In this document: piece after piece, positions 1 to 9,199 of the stretch
Position numbering within the stretch: position 1 is the first letter of the stretch
Layout: each line of letters opens with the position of its first letter
Source: Fidelibacterota bacterium
Lineage (GTDB): Bacteria > Pseudomonadota > Alphaproteobacteria > Rhodospirillales > Rhodospirillaceae
Direction of reading: 5' to 3'
DNA length: 64,000 bases
NCBI GenBank assembly: GCA_947475895.1
Contig: CANJMF010000001.1
Coordinates: forward strand, 62,001 to 126,000
Position numbers and translations under genes: made by a program
The notes under the pieces: model-generated
The model's database searches: none
What the model was told of the DNA's origin: nothing
Seen by the model: the letters and a program-made list of their open reading frames with translations, nothing else

Positions 1-98
1 GTAGCCCAGGCCCCAGCCTGTATTGCGCCGTGATCGTGAAGCGCGTGGATGCTAAAACGCGCGCGAAGGTTTCCATCAACGAGCTGTTGCGCGATTGA
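1..98 (+). CDS. dapD: Tetrahydrodipicolinate N-succinyltransferase, C-terminal fragment
   Basis: Only the last 31 codons lie in the window; the reading frame enters at base 3 and stops with TGA at 96-98. The visible tail, including [11 protein letters not shown] and SINELLRD, matches the conserved C-terminal end of DapD, which succinylates tetrahydrodipicolinate in the succinylase branch of lysine/diaminopimelate synthesis. The next gene is dapE, which acts two steps later in the same branch, and its start overlaps this stop by 4 bases, supporting both the identity and a dapD-dapE operon. The rest of the gene is upstream of the window. Confidence 0.9.
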   Translation, partial: SPGPSLYCAVIVKRVDAKTRAKVSINELLRD

Positions 99-1273
99 GC
101 ACGCCCTCTCCCTCGGCTGATCTCGTGAACGGTCTGGAACTGGCGCAAGCCATGATCCGGCGACCGAGCGTGACGCCGCGCGATGAAGGTGCGCTGGATG
201 TATTGCAACAGGCGTTGGATAAGCTCGGCTTTACGTGCGAGCGCATGGTGTTCGATGCCGAAGGCTTAGCGCCCGTCGACAACCTGTATGCGCGCCTGGG
301 CACGGAAGCGCCGAATTTCTGCTTTGCCGGGCATACGGACGTTGTCCCCGTCGGCGACGGCTGGACGACCGAGCCCTTTGGCGCTGCCATTATCGACGGA
401 CAACTTTACGGACGCGGCGCATCGGATATGAAATGCGCCATCGCCGCATTTGTCGCCGCGGCCGCGGATTTCCTGAAAAAGAGCGGCAAGCCGCGCGGCT
501 CCATCAGCCTACTCATCACCGGCGATGAAGAAGGCGATGCCGTGAACGGCACGCGCAAAGTGCTCGAGCTTTTAAAATCGCGCGGCGAGCGTATCGATGC
601 CTGCGTGGTCGGTGAGCCAACCAATCCGACGAAGCTCGGCGAAATGATCAAAATCGGGCGGCGCGGAAGTCTTGGAGCGAAATTAACCGTTTTCGGTACG
701 CCCGGTCACGTCGGGTATCCGCACCTCGCGGACAATCCCATCCCGCGCCTTATGAAAATGCTGAGCGCCATCGTTGAAACACCATTGGACGCCGGCACAG
801 CCCATTTTCAGCCGTCAACCGTCGCGATCACAACAATTGATGTCGGCAATACGGCTTCGAACGTGATTCCTGGCGCGGCGCACGCAGCGTTTAATATTCG
901 CTTCAACGATCTACACACGGGTGACGCACTTATAAAATGGCTTCGCACCACATGCGATCGCGTGGCCGGCGATGGAATGTACGAATTGAAAACCCGCATT
1001 TCGGGCGAATCGTTTCTGACGCCGCCCGGCCCCTTGAGCACATTGGTGAGTAATGCGGTTAAGTCCGTGCTGGGTGTAACGCCGGAACTATCGACGACCG
1101 GCGGAACATCGGACGCGCGCTTCATCAAAGATTTCTGCCCTGTATGCGAATTCGGGTTGGTCGGTCAGACCATGCATAAAGCCGATGAGCGTTGTGCCGT
1201 GACCGACCTCACCAACCTCGAAGCCGTGTACAAAAACATTCTTGAGAATTATTTCACAGCAGGCGCGCGGTGA
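95..1273 (+). CDS. dapE: Succinyl-diaminopimelate desuccinylase
   Basis: DapE hydrolyses N-succinyl-LL-2,6-diaminopimelate to LL-DAP and succinate in the cytoplasm. The 392-residue product has the dinuclear-zinc M20 peptidase features: H80 in [10 protein letters not shown]111 in GRGASDMK, the EE pair at 145-146 in GDEEG and H361 in QTMHKADE. The lid/dimerisation domain lies in the middle. The chosen start is TTG at 95, overlapping the dapD stop (TTGA); a GTG at 125 would give a protein closer to the usual 375-380 residues, so the start is uncertain, while the identity is not. The stop overlaps the start of the next gene by 4 bases, so the three genes are probably co-transcribed. Confidence 0.93.
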   Translation: MSTPSPSADLVNGLELAQAMIRRPSVTPRDEGALDVLQQALDKLGFTCERMVFDAEGLAPVDNLYARLGTEAPNFCFAGHTDVVPVGDGWTTEPFGAAIIDGQLYGRGASDMKCAIAAFVAAAADFLKKSGKPRGSISLLITGDEEGDAVNGTRKVLELLKSRGERIDACVVGEPTNPTKLGEMIKIGRRGSLGAKLTVFGTPGHVGYPHLADNPIPRLMKMLSAIVETPLDAGTAHFQPSTVAITTIDVGNTASNVIPGAAHAAFNIRFNDLHTGDALIKWLRTTCDRVAGDGMYELKTRISGESFLTPPGPLSTLVSNAVKSVLGVTPELSTTGGTSDARFIKDFCPVCEFGLVGQTMHKADERCAVTDLTNLEAVYKNILENYFTAGAR

Positions 1274-1833
1274 GCACACCGCGCCCACTCAACCCCGCGC
1301 TTTACGGCGTGCGGCAACTGATAAAATTTAAGCTCGAGGCCTGGGCCTATTTCGATAAATCGCTGGCGGGTTTCTGGGCCTCTTTCTTGCCTGCAATCAT
1401 CCTCGCGCCCTTTTTGTTTGCTCACGAACTTTATCAATTCAACAATGGCGCATCGAAGCTGAGCCTGATGGCGTTCGTTATTGTGCGCGTCCTCGCGTAC
1501 GTCGTTTCGTGGACGTTATTTCCGTTTGCGATGCTTTACATTGTGCAGCTGTTACAGCGGTCTCATCGCTATTTCTGGCACCTGGTGCCGTACAATTGGC
1601 TCCAGTTGCCCCTCGGGCTTGTTCTCTACTCAATTTATCTCTTGGCTGATGGTGGCGCGATACCAGTAGCCGTTGCGAGTTATGCCGAACTGGGTGCCCT
1701 CGTCATCACCGCGATCTACGGAACATTCATCGCCGGTGTGGGTCTGCAGGTAACGACTGGAACGGCGCTGAGCCTCGTCGTGCTGGACCTGGTTCTCGGC
1801 ATGATCACCAGCGAACTGATCTCGCGCATTTAG
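1270..1833 (+). CDS. Integral membrane protein of unknown function
   Basis: A 187-residue protein with a GTG start that overlaps the dapE stop (GTGA), implying translational coupling. After a cytoplasmic-looking N-terminus of about 35 residues it shows about five hydrophobic stretches (roughly residues 36-55, 65-94, 107-127, 130-155 and 160-180), one interrupted by an acidic AELGA segment. I recognise no catalytic motif; the spacing resembles small YIP1-like multi-pass proteins, but that is only a resemblance. It ends 4 bases inside the convergent truA gene. A role tied to dapE is suggested only by the overlap. Confidence 0.75.
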   Translation: MSTPRPLNPALYGVRQLIKFKLEAWAYFDKSLAGFWASFLPAIILAPFLFAHELYQFNNGASKLSLMAFVIVRVLAYVVSWTLFPFAMLYIVQLLQRSHRYFWHLVPYNWLQLPLGLVLYSIYLLADGGAIPVAVASYAELGALVITAIYGTFIAGVGLQVTTGTALSLVVLDLVLGMITSELISRI

Positions 1834-2567
1834 TATTTGACGCCGATGAGATAAAGCCCGTCGGGTGGCGCGGTTGGCCCGCCGGCCGAGCGATCGCGGG
1901 CCTCGAGCGCACGGGCCACATCGCGCACTTTCCATTTGCCCTCGCCGACCATTTTCAAAGTTCCGACCATATTGCGGACCTGGTGATGCAGGAACGAGCG
2001 CGCCTTGGCCGTAATGACGATGACTTCGCCTTGGCGTGAGACATTTAATTCATCCAGCGTTCTGATCGGCGAATCGGCTTGGCACACGGTAGCGCGGAAT
2101 GTCGTGAAGTCATGGTGTCCAATAAGCGACTGCGCAGCGGCATGCATCGCTTCGCTATCAAGCGGCCCGGTCACCCACCAGACGCGGTTAGCCTCCAGCG
2201 CCGGCGGCGCGCGGCGGTTCACGATGCGATACTCATAAGAACGCCCCGTCGCATCAAAGCGTGCATGAAAATCGTCGCCTACTTTTTCCGCCTTCAAAAC
2301 GGAAATGGGGTGCGGACGCACAAGCGCATTGAGGGCTTTTGCAACGATGTCGGGCGGATCGTCGCGCGATAGATCCACGTGCGCGACTTGCCCTAAGGCA
2401 TGCACGCCTGCATCTGTGCGACCCGCGCCTTGAACGACAGTATCAACCTGACAATAGGCGCGCGCCGCGGCCTCCAAGGCTGCCTGCACAGATCGCCCAT
2501 TCGCTTGGCGCTGCCAGCCGACAAAGGGGGTTCCATCATATTCGATTGTGAGTTTGAAGCGCGGCAT
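1830..2567 (-). CDS. truA: tRNA pseudouridine(38-40) synthase
   Basis: TruA isomerises uridines 38-40 of the tRNA anticodon arm. The catalytic aspartate is D52 in GRTDAGVHA, and the N-terminal [14 protein letters not shown] block is the family signature. Starting at ATG 2567 gives 245 residues, the usual length. The frame stays open further upstream, but that extension (MPGKITPP...) would overlap the end of the acetyltransferase gene and looks nothing like TruA, so I reject it. The 10-base gap to the upstream acetyltransferase suggests the two are co-transcribed with fmt and def. Confidence 0.95.
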   Translation of the reverse strand: MPRFKLTIEYDGTPFVGWQRQANGRSVQAALEAAARAYCQVDTVVQGAGRTDAGVHALGQVAHVDLSRDDPPDIVAKALNALVRPHPISVLKAEKVGDDFHARFDATGRSYEYRIVNRRAPPALEANRVWWVTGPLDSEAMHAAAQSLIGHHDFTTFRATVCQADSPIRTLDELNVSRQGEVIVITAKARSFLHHQVRNMVGTLKMVGEGKWKVRDVARALEARDRSAGGPTAPPDGLYLIGVKY

Positions 2568-2577
2568 GCGGAGTGTC

Positions 2578-3165
2578 TTAAACGATTTCGCTGACGGCGG
2601 CGTTATTTTCCCCGGCATGAGCCGCCAACCATTCCTCGGCGACCATGGCCCACCGTTCGTGATCGCGCCACTCGCCGTTGATCTTCAAAAATGCGGGCGA
2701 AAAACCCTCTTTACGAAAGCCCAGTTTGCGCACCAACGCCAGCGATGCGTCATTCTGCGGCTGAACGTTCGCTTCAATACGGTGAAGGTTGAGAACCGTG
2801 AATGCCTGATCCAGCACCAGCGCGAGCCCCTCGGTCATGTAACCGCGGCCGCTGTAAGGTGCATTAGCATAGTATCTCAGCGAGCCGGAGCGAAAGCCGC
2901 CCAGAATAATATCGTTGATATTGATGACGCCGATCAAAGCGTCATCGCTGTTGCGCGCTACCAGAAATCCGACGGCTTCATGTCGTTCCAACCGATCGAG
3001 ATAAGCGCGGTAACGCCGCGTATCTGTCGCCGGATAGACCCATGGCTGATGGAAGCTCTCGCTTGTCGTCGTAAGCGCCAGGAAATCGGCGGCCGAATCT
3101 TTGGAAGGCGAAAACAGATGAACTGTTTCGCTGCGTGCGATGACTTTCCGCCGCCGTTCAAACAT
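2578..3165 (-). CDS. GNAT family N-acetyltransferase, RimJ/RimL type
   Basis: A 195-residue acetyl-CoA-dependent acetyltransferase. It carries the GNAT acetyl-CoA loop as [19 protein letters not shown] and the C-terminal [17 protein letters not shown] block typical of the RimJ/RimL ribosomal-protein alanine acetyltransferase subgroup. The start [12 protein letters not shown] (ATG 3165) avoids overlap with fmt; the frame is open to 3306, but the extra residues are low-complexity antisense-like sequence inside fmt. The exact substrate cannot be read from the sequence; N-terminal acetylation of a ribosomal protein is the family default. It lies between fmt and truA in a leftward translation-related cluster. 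Confidence 0.87.
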   Translation of the reverse strand: MFERRRKVIARSETVHLFSPSKDSAADFLALTTTSESFHQPWVYPATDTRRYRAYLDRLERHEAVGFLVARNSDDALIGVININDIILGGFRSGSLRYYANAPYSGRGYMTEGLALVLDQAFTVLNLHRIEANVQPQNDASLALVRKLGFRKEGFSPAFLKINGEWRDHERWAMVAEEWLAAHAGENNAAVSEIV

Positions 3166-3191
3166 CCGCGCGCTCCCCTTGGCCCCTAACT

Positions 3192-4097
3192 CTAAGCGAG
3201 CTTGGTGCCTTTGGCCAACGTGTAGCCGCGCAAGAACGACTCCGTATCGGCAACGCCCTTGCCGCCGCGCTGAACCGCAAGCGCACGAACCGCGCCGCTC
3301 GCGCATGCGATGGTAAGTTGATCGTCCAACACGGTCCCCGGAGTTCCCTCGCCGTCCACCGCGACAGCCTTCAGCACTTTAATCCGTTCAGCTCCATGTC
3401 CGAACCATGCCCCGGGAAAGGGCGAAAGACCGTGGATTTGACGCAGGACATCGCGTGCCGGGCGCGCGAAATTGATCTCACTCTCGGATTTTTCGATTTT
3501 AACAGCATAAGTCACGTCATGAGACGGCTGCGGCTGTGGCGAGAGACTTTCGATTTGTGAGAGCGCCGACACAATAAGCTCCGCTCCAATGTCCGCCAAC
3601 GCGTCATGAAGCGCGCCGGCCGTCGTTTCATTGGTGATCGGTGTCGCCTGCGTGAGGAGCATGGGTCCAGTGTCAAGACCGGCTTCCATTTGCATAATCG
3701 TCACGCCGCTTGTCTTATCTCCAGCCATGATTGCACGCTGAATCGGTGCAGCCCCGCGCCAACGCGGCAAGAGCGAAGCGTGGATATTGAGGCACCCGAA
3801 ACGTGGCGCCGCGAGAATGGCTTTGGGCAAAATCAAACCATAGGCCGCGACCACCGCAACATCGGCTTTCAAGTCGGAGAAATTTTGTTGAGCGTCGGGC
3901 GCCTTGAGAGTTGTCGGCGAGAACACCGGCAGTCCGTGTTGTGCGGCGTATACTTGAACGGCGCTTGGCCGGGGCTGTTGTCCGCGGCCGGCGGGACGGG
4001 GCGGCTGCGTATAAACGCCCACGATCGTATGGATACTGTGCAACCGCTTAAGAGCCTTCACGGCGAAGTCGGGCGTACCCATAAAAACAACGCGCAT
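3192..4097 (-). CDS. fmt: Methionyl-tRNA formyltransferase
   Basis: Fmt formylates Met-tRNA(fMet) with 10-formyl-tetrahydrofolate. It starts MRVVFMGTPDFAV, has the formyl-transfer signature with N104 and H106 in LNIHASLLPRWRG and D142 in EAGLDTGPM, followed by the C-terminal OB-like tRNA-binding domain; 301 residues, close to the usual 310. I chose ATG 4097 because a GGA sits 7 bases upstream; an in-frame ATG at 4109 would add only MEHH. The def gene ends 20 bases upstream, the standard def-fmt pairing, so formylation and deformylation are co-expressed. Confidence 0.96.
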   Translation of the reverse strand: MRVVFMGTPDFAVKALKRLHSIHTIVGVYTQPPRPAGRGQQPRPSAVQVYAAQHGLPVFSPTTLKAPDAQQNFSDLKADVAVVAAYGLILPKAILAAPRFGCLNIHASLLPRWRGAAPIQRAIMAGDKTSGVTIMQMEAGLDTGPMLLTQATPITNETTAGALHDALADIGAELIVSALSQIESLSPQPQPSHDVTYAVKIEKSESEINFARPARDVLRQIHGLSPFPGAWFGHGAERIKVLKAVAVDGEGTPGTVLDDQLTIACASGAVRALAVQRGGKGVADTESFLRGYTLAKGTKLA

Positions 4098-4116
4098 GTG
4101 ATGTTCCAAACCGCGG

Positions 4117-4650
4117 CTAGTCGGCTTCGACCGGGTGGCGCCTCTCGAGCTTTTTGATTTTCGTCAGGCGGCGAATAATCATATTGCGCTTCAACGTTGA
4201 AATGTGATCGACGAACAGCACGCCGTCGAGATGATCCATTTCATGCTGAATGACGACTGATAACAATCCCTCGGCATCGATGGTGCGCAACTCGTTGTTC
4301 TCATCGACATAGCGCACTTTTATTTTGTCGGGCCGCTCGACGTTCTCGAACTCTTCAGGAAGCGACAGACACCCTTCTTCGTGCACCTTCTTTTCATCCG
4401 ATGCCCAGATGACTTCCGGGTTGGCCATTTTGAGGGGTGCGGGCGGATCGTCTTCGCGCGCGGCGTCTACGACGATAATGCGCTTGTGCACGCCCACTTG
4501 CGGCGCGGCAAGGCCGACGCCGGGCGCTTCGTACATGGTGTCGAGCATATCGGCCATGAGCTTAGCCGTGGCGGCGTCGACCCGTTCAACCGCTTGGGCC
4601 TTTTTCTTCAGCCGCGGATCAGGAGCTACAATGACGTCGAGCAAAGCCAT
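4117..4650 (-). CDS. def: Peptide deformylase
   Basis: Removes the N-formyl group from nascent peptides as they leave the ribosome. All three family motifs are present: GVGLAAPQ at 44-51, EGCLSLP at 92-98 with the metal-binding C94, and QHEMDH at 135-140 supplying H136, H140 and catalytic E137. The 177-residue length is normal. It is the first gene of a leftward def-fmt-acetyltransferase-truA run. Confidence 0.97.
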   Translation of the reverse strand: MALLDVIVAPDPRLKKKAQAVERVDAATAKLMADMLDTMYEAPGVGLAAPQVGVHKRIIVVDAAREDDPPAPLKMANPEVIWASDEKKVHEEGCLSLPEEFENVERPDKIKVRYVDENNELRTIDAEGLLSVVIQHEMDHLDGVLFVDHISTLKRNMIIRRLTKIKKLERRHPVEAD

Positions 4651-4752
4651 GGAATGCCAAATTATAAGTGTTCAAAGGCGAAACAAGCCCTCGAAATAAG
4701 ACTGTAGAGCCAAGGCGTCAATGTGAAACCCGGGGCGAAACCGGGTGTGGGC

Positions 4753-6234
4753 TTACGACTGCGTTTTTACGCTGTATTCCAGGACGGCTTGGCCTTTTGC
4801 CGGGATTTGCACATCCCAGGCGGCATTGCCGGAATCGAGCTTTTTGTGGGGGAAGTTCTCTTTCGTGATTTCCCAGGCGCCCGGCATCGGCTCAATCAGC
4901 CGGACGGTTGTCGGCTTCGACTTCGCGTTTTTAAGTGTGATCTTCCAGTTGCTCAGCGAAATCGTCTCGGTCGCGCGCACAAAAGTCGTTTGCTCGCGGG
5001 TTGCCGTCAGATCGTAGTCATTGCCCATTTTCACTACGGCTTCGCTGCCGACGGCAATGTGGTCGAGAAAGGCTTCGCCGAGAAATTGCGGCGCGCCTTG
5101 CTGATCGGGGCTGTAAACGCGCACGGTTCCAGCCGGCAACGGCACGCCCAGCTTGGCCGCCGCATCATTCTTGAACATCAGTTCGATTTCAGCCCGCGTG
5201 ATTTGAGGCGGTTGGTCTTTGATCGACATAATGTAGACGGACGCATTTCCGCGAATCACAAACTCACGCTTCACAACGACGTTTTGCGCACTCAACAAAG
5301 CCAGCTGCTTTGATTCACTCGCGGCAATCGTGGTCGTTTTCGGAATTGTATAGACATGGTTACCACCGAGGCCCTCTTCAGCAACGCCATCAGCCATGGG
5401 CGAGGCTTCCATCATCATCGCTTTCGCGGCCATAGGTCCGCGCGCCATCGGCATGGGTTGAGGTGTGATTCGCTTCACGGCACCCGCTACGAGTTTGATT
5501 TTGGCATCGCGGAAGTCGTGACCGGTCGTATTGGTGATGGTCGCAAGGGCGGTCAAATCCATACGCGCCGCATCGGGGTCGTATTGCATGACGTAATCGG
5601 GATGCCACCCCAAGCCACCGGTGAGATAGCCAAGCTCGGCTTCCACATCCTGATTGGGTGCGCCCGTGACCGACATCAGCAACGTCGGTGTCGGCCGCAC
5701 GCCGGACGGCAGACTGTCGTACACGACGCGCCCCGGCATACCCGTGACGATCTTGCCGTTAACCTCGAGCACGAGACCGCCTTGCACCGACAAAACTTTC
5801 GCGCGGGTGCCGAGATCGGCGCCGGTTGCGGGGTTCTGGTTAATCATCGTGACCGTTTGCCCCACCGCGCGTTCGAGCAGTTTTTCCGGAGACAACAGGT
5901 CGAAGTTAAAACTCTGTTCGGCGATTTTTACCGCGTTGCCCTTGAGAACCGACAAGAAAGCCGTCTGCGGCTGTAATTGATTGGTGACGCCCGTGATCGC
6001 AAGTTGCGCGGGGCTGGTCGTCAAATGGAAGGTCCTGCGTTCGCGCACCATGGCGAGGTCGTTGACGTAGACGGTGATGGCGGCGCCGCCCGTGGCCGGG
6101 GCCTGTACATCCACGTCGGCAGCAAAAGCCGGCATGATTGTTGCGAAGGTGACCGCTATCGCGGCTAGGGGACGTAGTCTTTGCATGTAAACGCTTCGAT
6201 CCATTTTCAACGATTCATTTAAGGCCCGGATCAT
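4753..6234 (-). CDS. Secreted DUF4139 domain-containing protein
   Basis: A 493-residue exported protein of unknown function. An export signal is visible (MQRLRPLAAIAVTFATIMPAFAADV), followed by the beta-rich DUF4139 architecture through to the C-terminus. Three in-frame starts are possible: ATG 6234, ATG 6204 and ATG 6186. The last gives the most typical signal peptide, and the first has a purine-rich GAAGGTGG further upstream. Proteins of this family are uncharacterised in bacteria; the periplasm or outer membrane is the likely location. It is divergent from rmuC with about 40 bases between the starts. Confidence 0.8.
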   Translation of the reverse strand: MIRALNESLKMDRSVYMQRLRPLAAIAVTFATIMPAFAADVDVQAPATGGAAITVYVNDLAMVRERRTFHLTTSPAQLAITGVTNQLQPQTAFLSVLKGNAVKIAEQSFNFDLLSPEKLLERAVGQTVTMINQNPATGADLGTRAKVLSVQGGLVLEVNGKIVTGMPGRVVYDSLPSGVRPTPTLLMSVTGAPNQDVEAELGYLTGGLGWHPDYVMQYDPDAARMDLTALATITNTTGHDFRDAKIKLVAGAVKRITPQPMPMARGPMAAKAMMMEASPMADGVAEEGLGGNHVYTIPKTTTIAASESKQLALLSAQNVVVKREFVIRGNASVYIMSIKDQPPQITRAEIELMFKNDAAAKLGVPLPAGTVRVYSPDQQGAPQFLGEAFLDHIAVGSEAVVKMGNDYDLTATREQTTFVRATETISLSNWKITLKNAKSKPTTVRLIEPMPGAWEITKENFPHKKLDSGNAAWDVQIPAKGQAVLEYSVKTQS

Positions 6235-6277
6235 GGCATGGTTAAGGCCACCTTCAACAGTTGCAAGGCATTAACAG

Positions 6278-7396
6278 ATGGACGGCGGAACGCTGGCCGT
6301 ATTAGCGGCGGCGATCGTGATAGCGGGTGCTGCATTGGTTGTGGCTCTGAAGGCCATGCGCCCGCAGACCCAGGATCCGCGGGCGGGCGCTCAAATGGCC
6401 GAACTCACGGGCCGCTTGAGCCAGCTGGCGGAAAGCCATGCCGCCGCGCAAGCCCGCATGAGCGAGCAATTGCAGGCGCAAGAACGCGCTATTGGCGAGC
6501 GCATGAACGACGTGACGCGCCGCATCGGCGAAGACCTGCAGAAGAATACCGTCAAAAGCACCGAGACTTTAGGCCAACTGCAAGAGCGCCTCGCGGTTAT
6601 CGACGCGGCGCAAAAGAATATCGCTGCGCTTTCGCAGGAAGTGGTGAGCCTTCAAGACATTCTGTCCAACAAACAAGCACGCGGCGCTATCGGCCAAACG
6701 CAAATGGAAGACCTTGTTCGCAATGTGCTACCGCCTGGCGCTTTCGACTTTCAGGTAACGTTATCCAACGGCAAGCGTGCCGACTGCGTTATTCGCCTGC
6801 CCGGCCCGCCGGGCATGATCGCGGTGGATTCCAAATACCCGCACGAAGCGTTTGTGGCATTGACGCAAGCCCGCGATGAGCGCACCCGCGCATTAGCCGA
6901 AACAGCCTTTCGCACCGACGTCCTCAAGCACGTGCGCGACATTGCCGAGAAATACATCATTGCCGGCGAGACCGCCGATCAAGCCATCATGTTTGTACCG
7001 GCGGAATCTGTTTTTGCCGAGATTCACGATCGCTTTCCCATGGTCGTGGAGGAAGGATTTAAACGCCGCGTTTACATCGTTTCGCCGACGACCTTGTGGG
7101 CGACGCTAAATACGATCCGCACGATCTTGAAAGACGCGCGCATGCGCGAACAGGCCCACGTTATCCAGACGGAAATCGGAAAGCTAATGGAAGACATGGG
7201 ACGTCTAAACGACAGGGTGGCTAAGCTCGGTACGCACTTCGATCAAACGCAAAAGGACGTACGCGAGATCGTTACGTCTACCGAGAAGATCATCAGCCGC
7301 GGGCACAAGATCGCCGATGTGCAGTTGGGTGAAGATCCGGCCCCCATCGCTCGCACCGTTCCAGAAGCGCGCCCGCTTCCTGAACGCCTGCAATAA
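6278..7396 (+). CDS. rmuC: DNA recombination protein RmuC
   Basis: A 372-residue membrane-anchored RmuC homologue: one N-terminal transmembrane helix (about residues 5-25), a long coiled coil (about 36-130) rich in Ala, Gln and Glu, then the RmuC nuclease-like domain (about 150-330) with VDSKYPHEAF and IIAGETADQAIMFVPAE. RmuC limits inversions between short repeats in E. coli; its biochemical activity is not established. A perfect hairpin overlapping its stop codon probably ends the transcript. Confidence 0.92.
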   Translation: MDGGTLAVLAAAIVIAGAALVVALKAMRPQTQDPRAGAQMAELTGRLSQLAESHAAAQARMSEQLQAQERAIGERMNDVTRRIGEDLQKNTVKSTETLGQLQERLAVIDAAQKNIAALSQEVVSLQDILSNKQARGAIGQTQMEDLVRNVLPPGAFDFQVTLSNGKRADCVIRLPGPPGMIAVDSKYPHEAFVALTQARDERTRALAETAFRTDVLKHVRDIAEKYIIAGETADQAIMFVPAESVFAEIHDRFPMVVEEGFKRRVYIVSPTTLWATLNTIRTILKDARMREQAHVIQTEIGKLMEDMGRLNDRVAKLGTHFDQTQKDVREIVTSTEKIISRGHKIADVQLGEDPAPIARTVPEARPLPERLQ

Positions 7397-7427
7397 AAAC
7401 GGGGCCATCTTGCGATGACCCCGTTTT
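7396..7427. terminator. Bidirectional terminator between rmuC and the DUF4136 lipoprotein gene
   Basis: AAAACGGGG (7396-7404) pairs with CCCCGTTTT (7419-7427); one mismatch inward, CATC pairs with GATG around a TTGC loop. The outer A/T arms give a U-run on either strand, so the element can end both convergent transcripts. Confidence 0.85.
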
Positions 7428-7443
7428 CAAATCGACGAAACGT

Positions 7444-8157
7444 TTAGTAGCTAGAGCGCGCGGTGGCGCCCATGTTGCGCTCCACTTCGGGTGGCACTTC
7501 GACGCGCACCGTCATGGTTTTGCCCGACGCACCCGGGAAGTCGCGGAAGATCGCATCGATCATATAAGGCATCACCGGTTCGATCTGGCCGTTGAGGCCC
7601 GCACTGATAGCGCGGCCCTCGAACACCCGTTGCTTGTCGTTCGAGCCGTAGGACTCGCCGCGATAAATATCGAGTTCGACACGACGCACGAACGTCTGAC
7701 GCGTATCGACGTAATAGTGATCGTCCCAGAACGGATCATAGCCGACGCCATAATTAAATCCGTAGCCGCCATGACGGCCCCAGTGCCCGAAACTAAAGCC
7801 AAATTGCGGACCGTACCAATCGCGCGGACCCCATTCACCGCGCACGTCAGGTGTCGGGCCCGTCACTCCATAGTGGAGGTTCACGACATAGTCCGCGCCG
7901 CTCGGTCCATTGCCGCCGGTGTATTGGGTCATGCCCATGGCGGTCAGGCGCGCATTGATCGTGTCGGCAAAATTACGGAATGAAATGCTCTGTTGCTGCT
8001 CGGGGCTCACCGACGCAATCGCAAACGTTTTACCCTGAAGCCCTGCGGGCGCTGCCAATGTATGAAAACGCGTGACGTCGGATACGACGACTCTCGATGT
8101 CGAACATCCGGCCAGCGCAACGAGCATTACAGCCGCGGCGAAAATCTGTTTGATCAT
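7444..8157 (-). CDS. DUF4136 lipoprotein
   Basis: A 237-residue predicted outer-membrane or periplasmic lipoprotein: the signal peptide ends in the lipobox LAGC, so the mature N-terminus would be Cys18. The body matches the DUF4136 layout (FAIASVSPEQQ near the start, a YVVNLHYGV strand, and a C-terminal RVEVPPEV). The middle is unusually rich in Gly, Tyr, His and aromatics. A strong ribosome site (CCAGGAGGTTGAG) lies directly before ATG 8157. Function is unknown. Confidence 0.87.
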   Translation of the reverse strand: MIKQIFAAAVMLVALAGCSTSRVVVSDVTRFHTLAAPAGLQGKTFAIASVSPEQQQSISFRNFADTINARLTAMGMTQYTGGNGPSGADYVVNLHYGVTGPTPDVRGEWGPRDWYGPQFGFSFGHWGRHGGYGFNYGVGYDPFWDDHYYVDTRQTFVRRVELDIYRGESYGSNDKQRVFEGRAISAGLNGQIEPVMPYMIDAIFRDFPGASGKTMTVRVEVPPEVERNMGATARSSY

Positions 8158-8282
8158 CTCAACCTCCTGGAAGCGCCCACGCTTTTAGGCGCTGGTGTTT
8201 TGCAGTCCGCTAAACGTTATATACGCACGAATTGTGGCGTTGGCATGACTGGAATACGCGTTACGAGCGAGTGATTTCGAAA

Positions 8283-8876
8283 TTAAACGGGACGCCGTGC
8301 CTTGAGCGCCGCAGCAATTGTACCATCGTCCAGGTAGTCCAATTCGCCACCGATGGGCATTCCGTGCGCTAGGCCAGACACCGTTACATTCGCGTCCTGC
8401 AAACGTTCGGCGATGTAATGCGCGGTGGTTTGTCCGTCAACGGTCGCGCCCAACGCCAGGATGACTTCTTTGATATCCGAGTCGCGTGCGCGGACCGCGA
8501 GCCGCTCGATTTTGAGATCCTCGGGTCCAATTCCGTCCAAGGGCGACAGCAACCCGCCCGTTACATGGTAACGGCCGCGAAACGCCGCTGTGCGCTCCAG
8601 CGCCCACAGATCGTCCACGTCCTCGACAACACAAATCACGCTCGCATCGCGGCGCGGATCGGCGCAAATGAAACACGGATTCTGGCTATCGAAATTCCCG
8701 CACCGCTCACAAATCTTCACCGTGCTGGCGGCAGCGCTGAGCGATTGCACCAGCGGCCCCAGCAAAGACTCGCGACGCTTAATGAGAGCCAGCGCAATAC
8801 GGCGCGCCGAGCGTGGACCCAAGCCCGGCAACTTCGAGAGCTGGGCGATCAGCGACTCAATTTCGGCGCCCGCCAT
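8283..8876 (-). CDS. recR: Recombination mediator protein RecR
   Basis: RecR works with RecO to load RecA on SSB-coated gaps. The 197-residue product has an N-terminal helix-hairpin-helix (about 10-30, [14 protein letters not shown]), a four-cysteine zinc finger (C56, C59, C68, C71) and a Toprim domain beginning at about residue 79 ([14 protein letters not shown]). Its ATG overlaps the ebfC stop, giving the standard dnaX-ebfC-recR order. Confidence 0.96.
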   Translation of the reverse strand: MAGAEIESLIAQLSKLPGLGPRSARRIALALIKRRESLLGPLVQSLSAAASTVKICERCGNFDSQNPCFICADPRRDASVICVVEDVDDLWALERTAAFRGRYHVTGGLLSPLDGIGPEDLKIERLAVRARDSDIKEVILALGATVDGQTTAHYIAERLQDANVTVSGLAHGMPIGGELDYLDDGTIAAALKARRPV

Positions 8877-9199
8877 TAGAAGGGGAGCTTCATACCCGGC
8901 GGCAGTGGCAGACCGCCCGTAAGCTTGGACATTTCCGCCTCGCTGATGGCGTCGACCTTGCTCCGTGCGTCGCTGACGGCAACAACGATCAGGTCTTCAA
9001 GCACATCGGCTTCGCCAGGGATAATCAACGACGGGTCAATCTTCAGACGCTTAAGCTCATTCTTGCCGTTGAGCGTGGCTTGCACCATACCGTCGCCGGC
9101 CGTGCCGGTGATTTCCTGCGCGGCAAGCTGCTCTTGCATCTCGGCCATGCGCGTTTGCATGCCCTGAACTTGTTTCATGATCTGGCCGAGATTTTTCAT
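8876..9199 (-). CDS. ebfC: YbaB/EbfC family nucleoid-associated protein
   Basis: A 107-residue small DNA-binding protein of the YbaB/EbfC family, which forms tweezer-like dimers. It begins [18 protein letters not shown] and ends with the Pro-rich [13 protein letters not shown] typical of the family. It overlaps dnaX by 4 bases upstream and recR by 1 base downstream, so the three are translationally coupled. Confidence 0.95.
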   Translation of the reverse strand: MKNLGQIMKQVQGMQTRMAEMQEQLAAQEITGTAGDGMVQATLNGKNELKRLKIDPSLIIPGEADVLEDLIVVAVSDARSKVDAISEAEMSKLTGGLPLPPGMKLPF

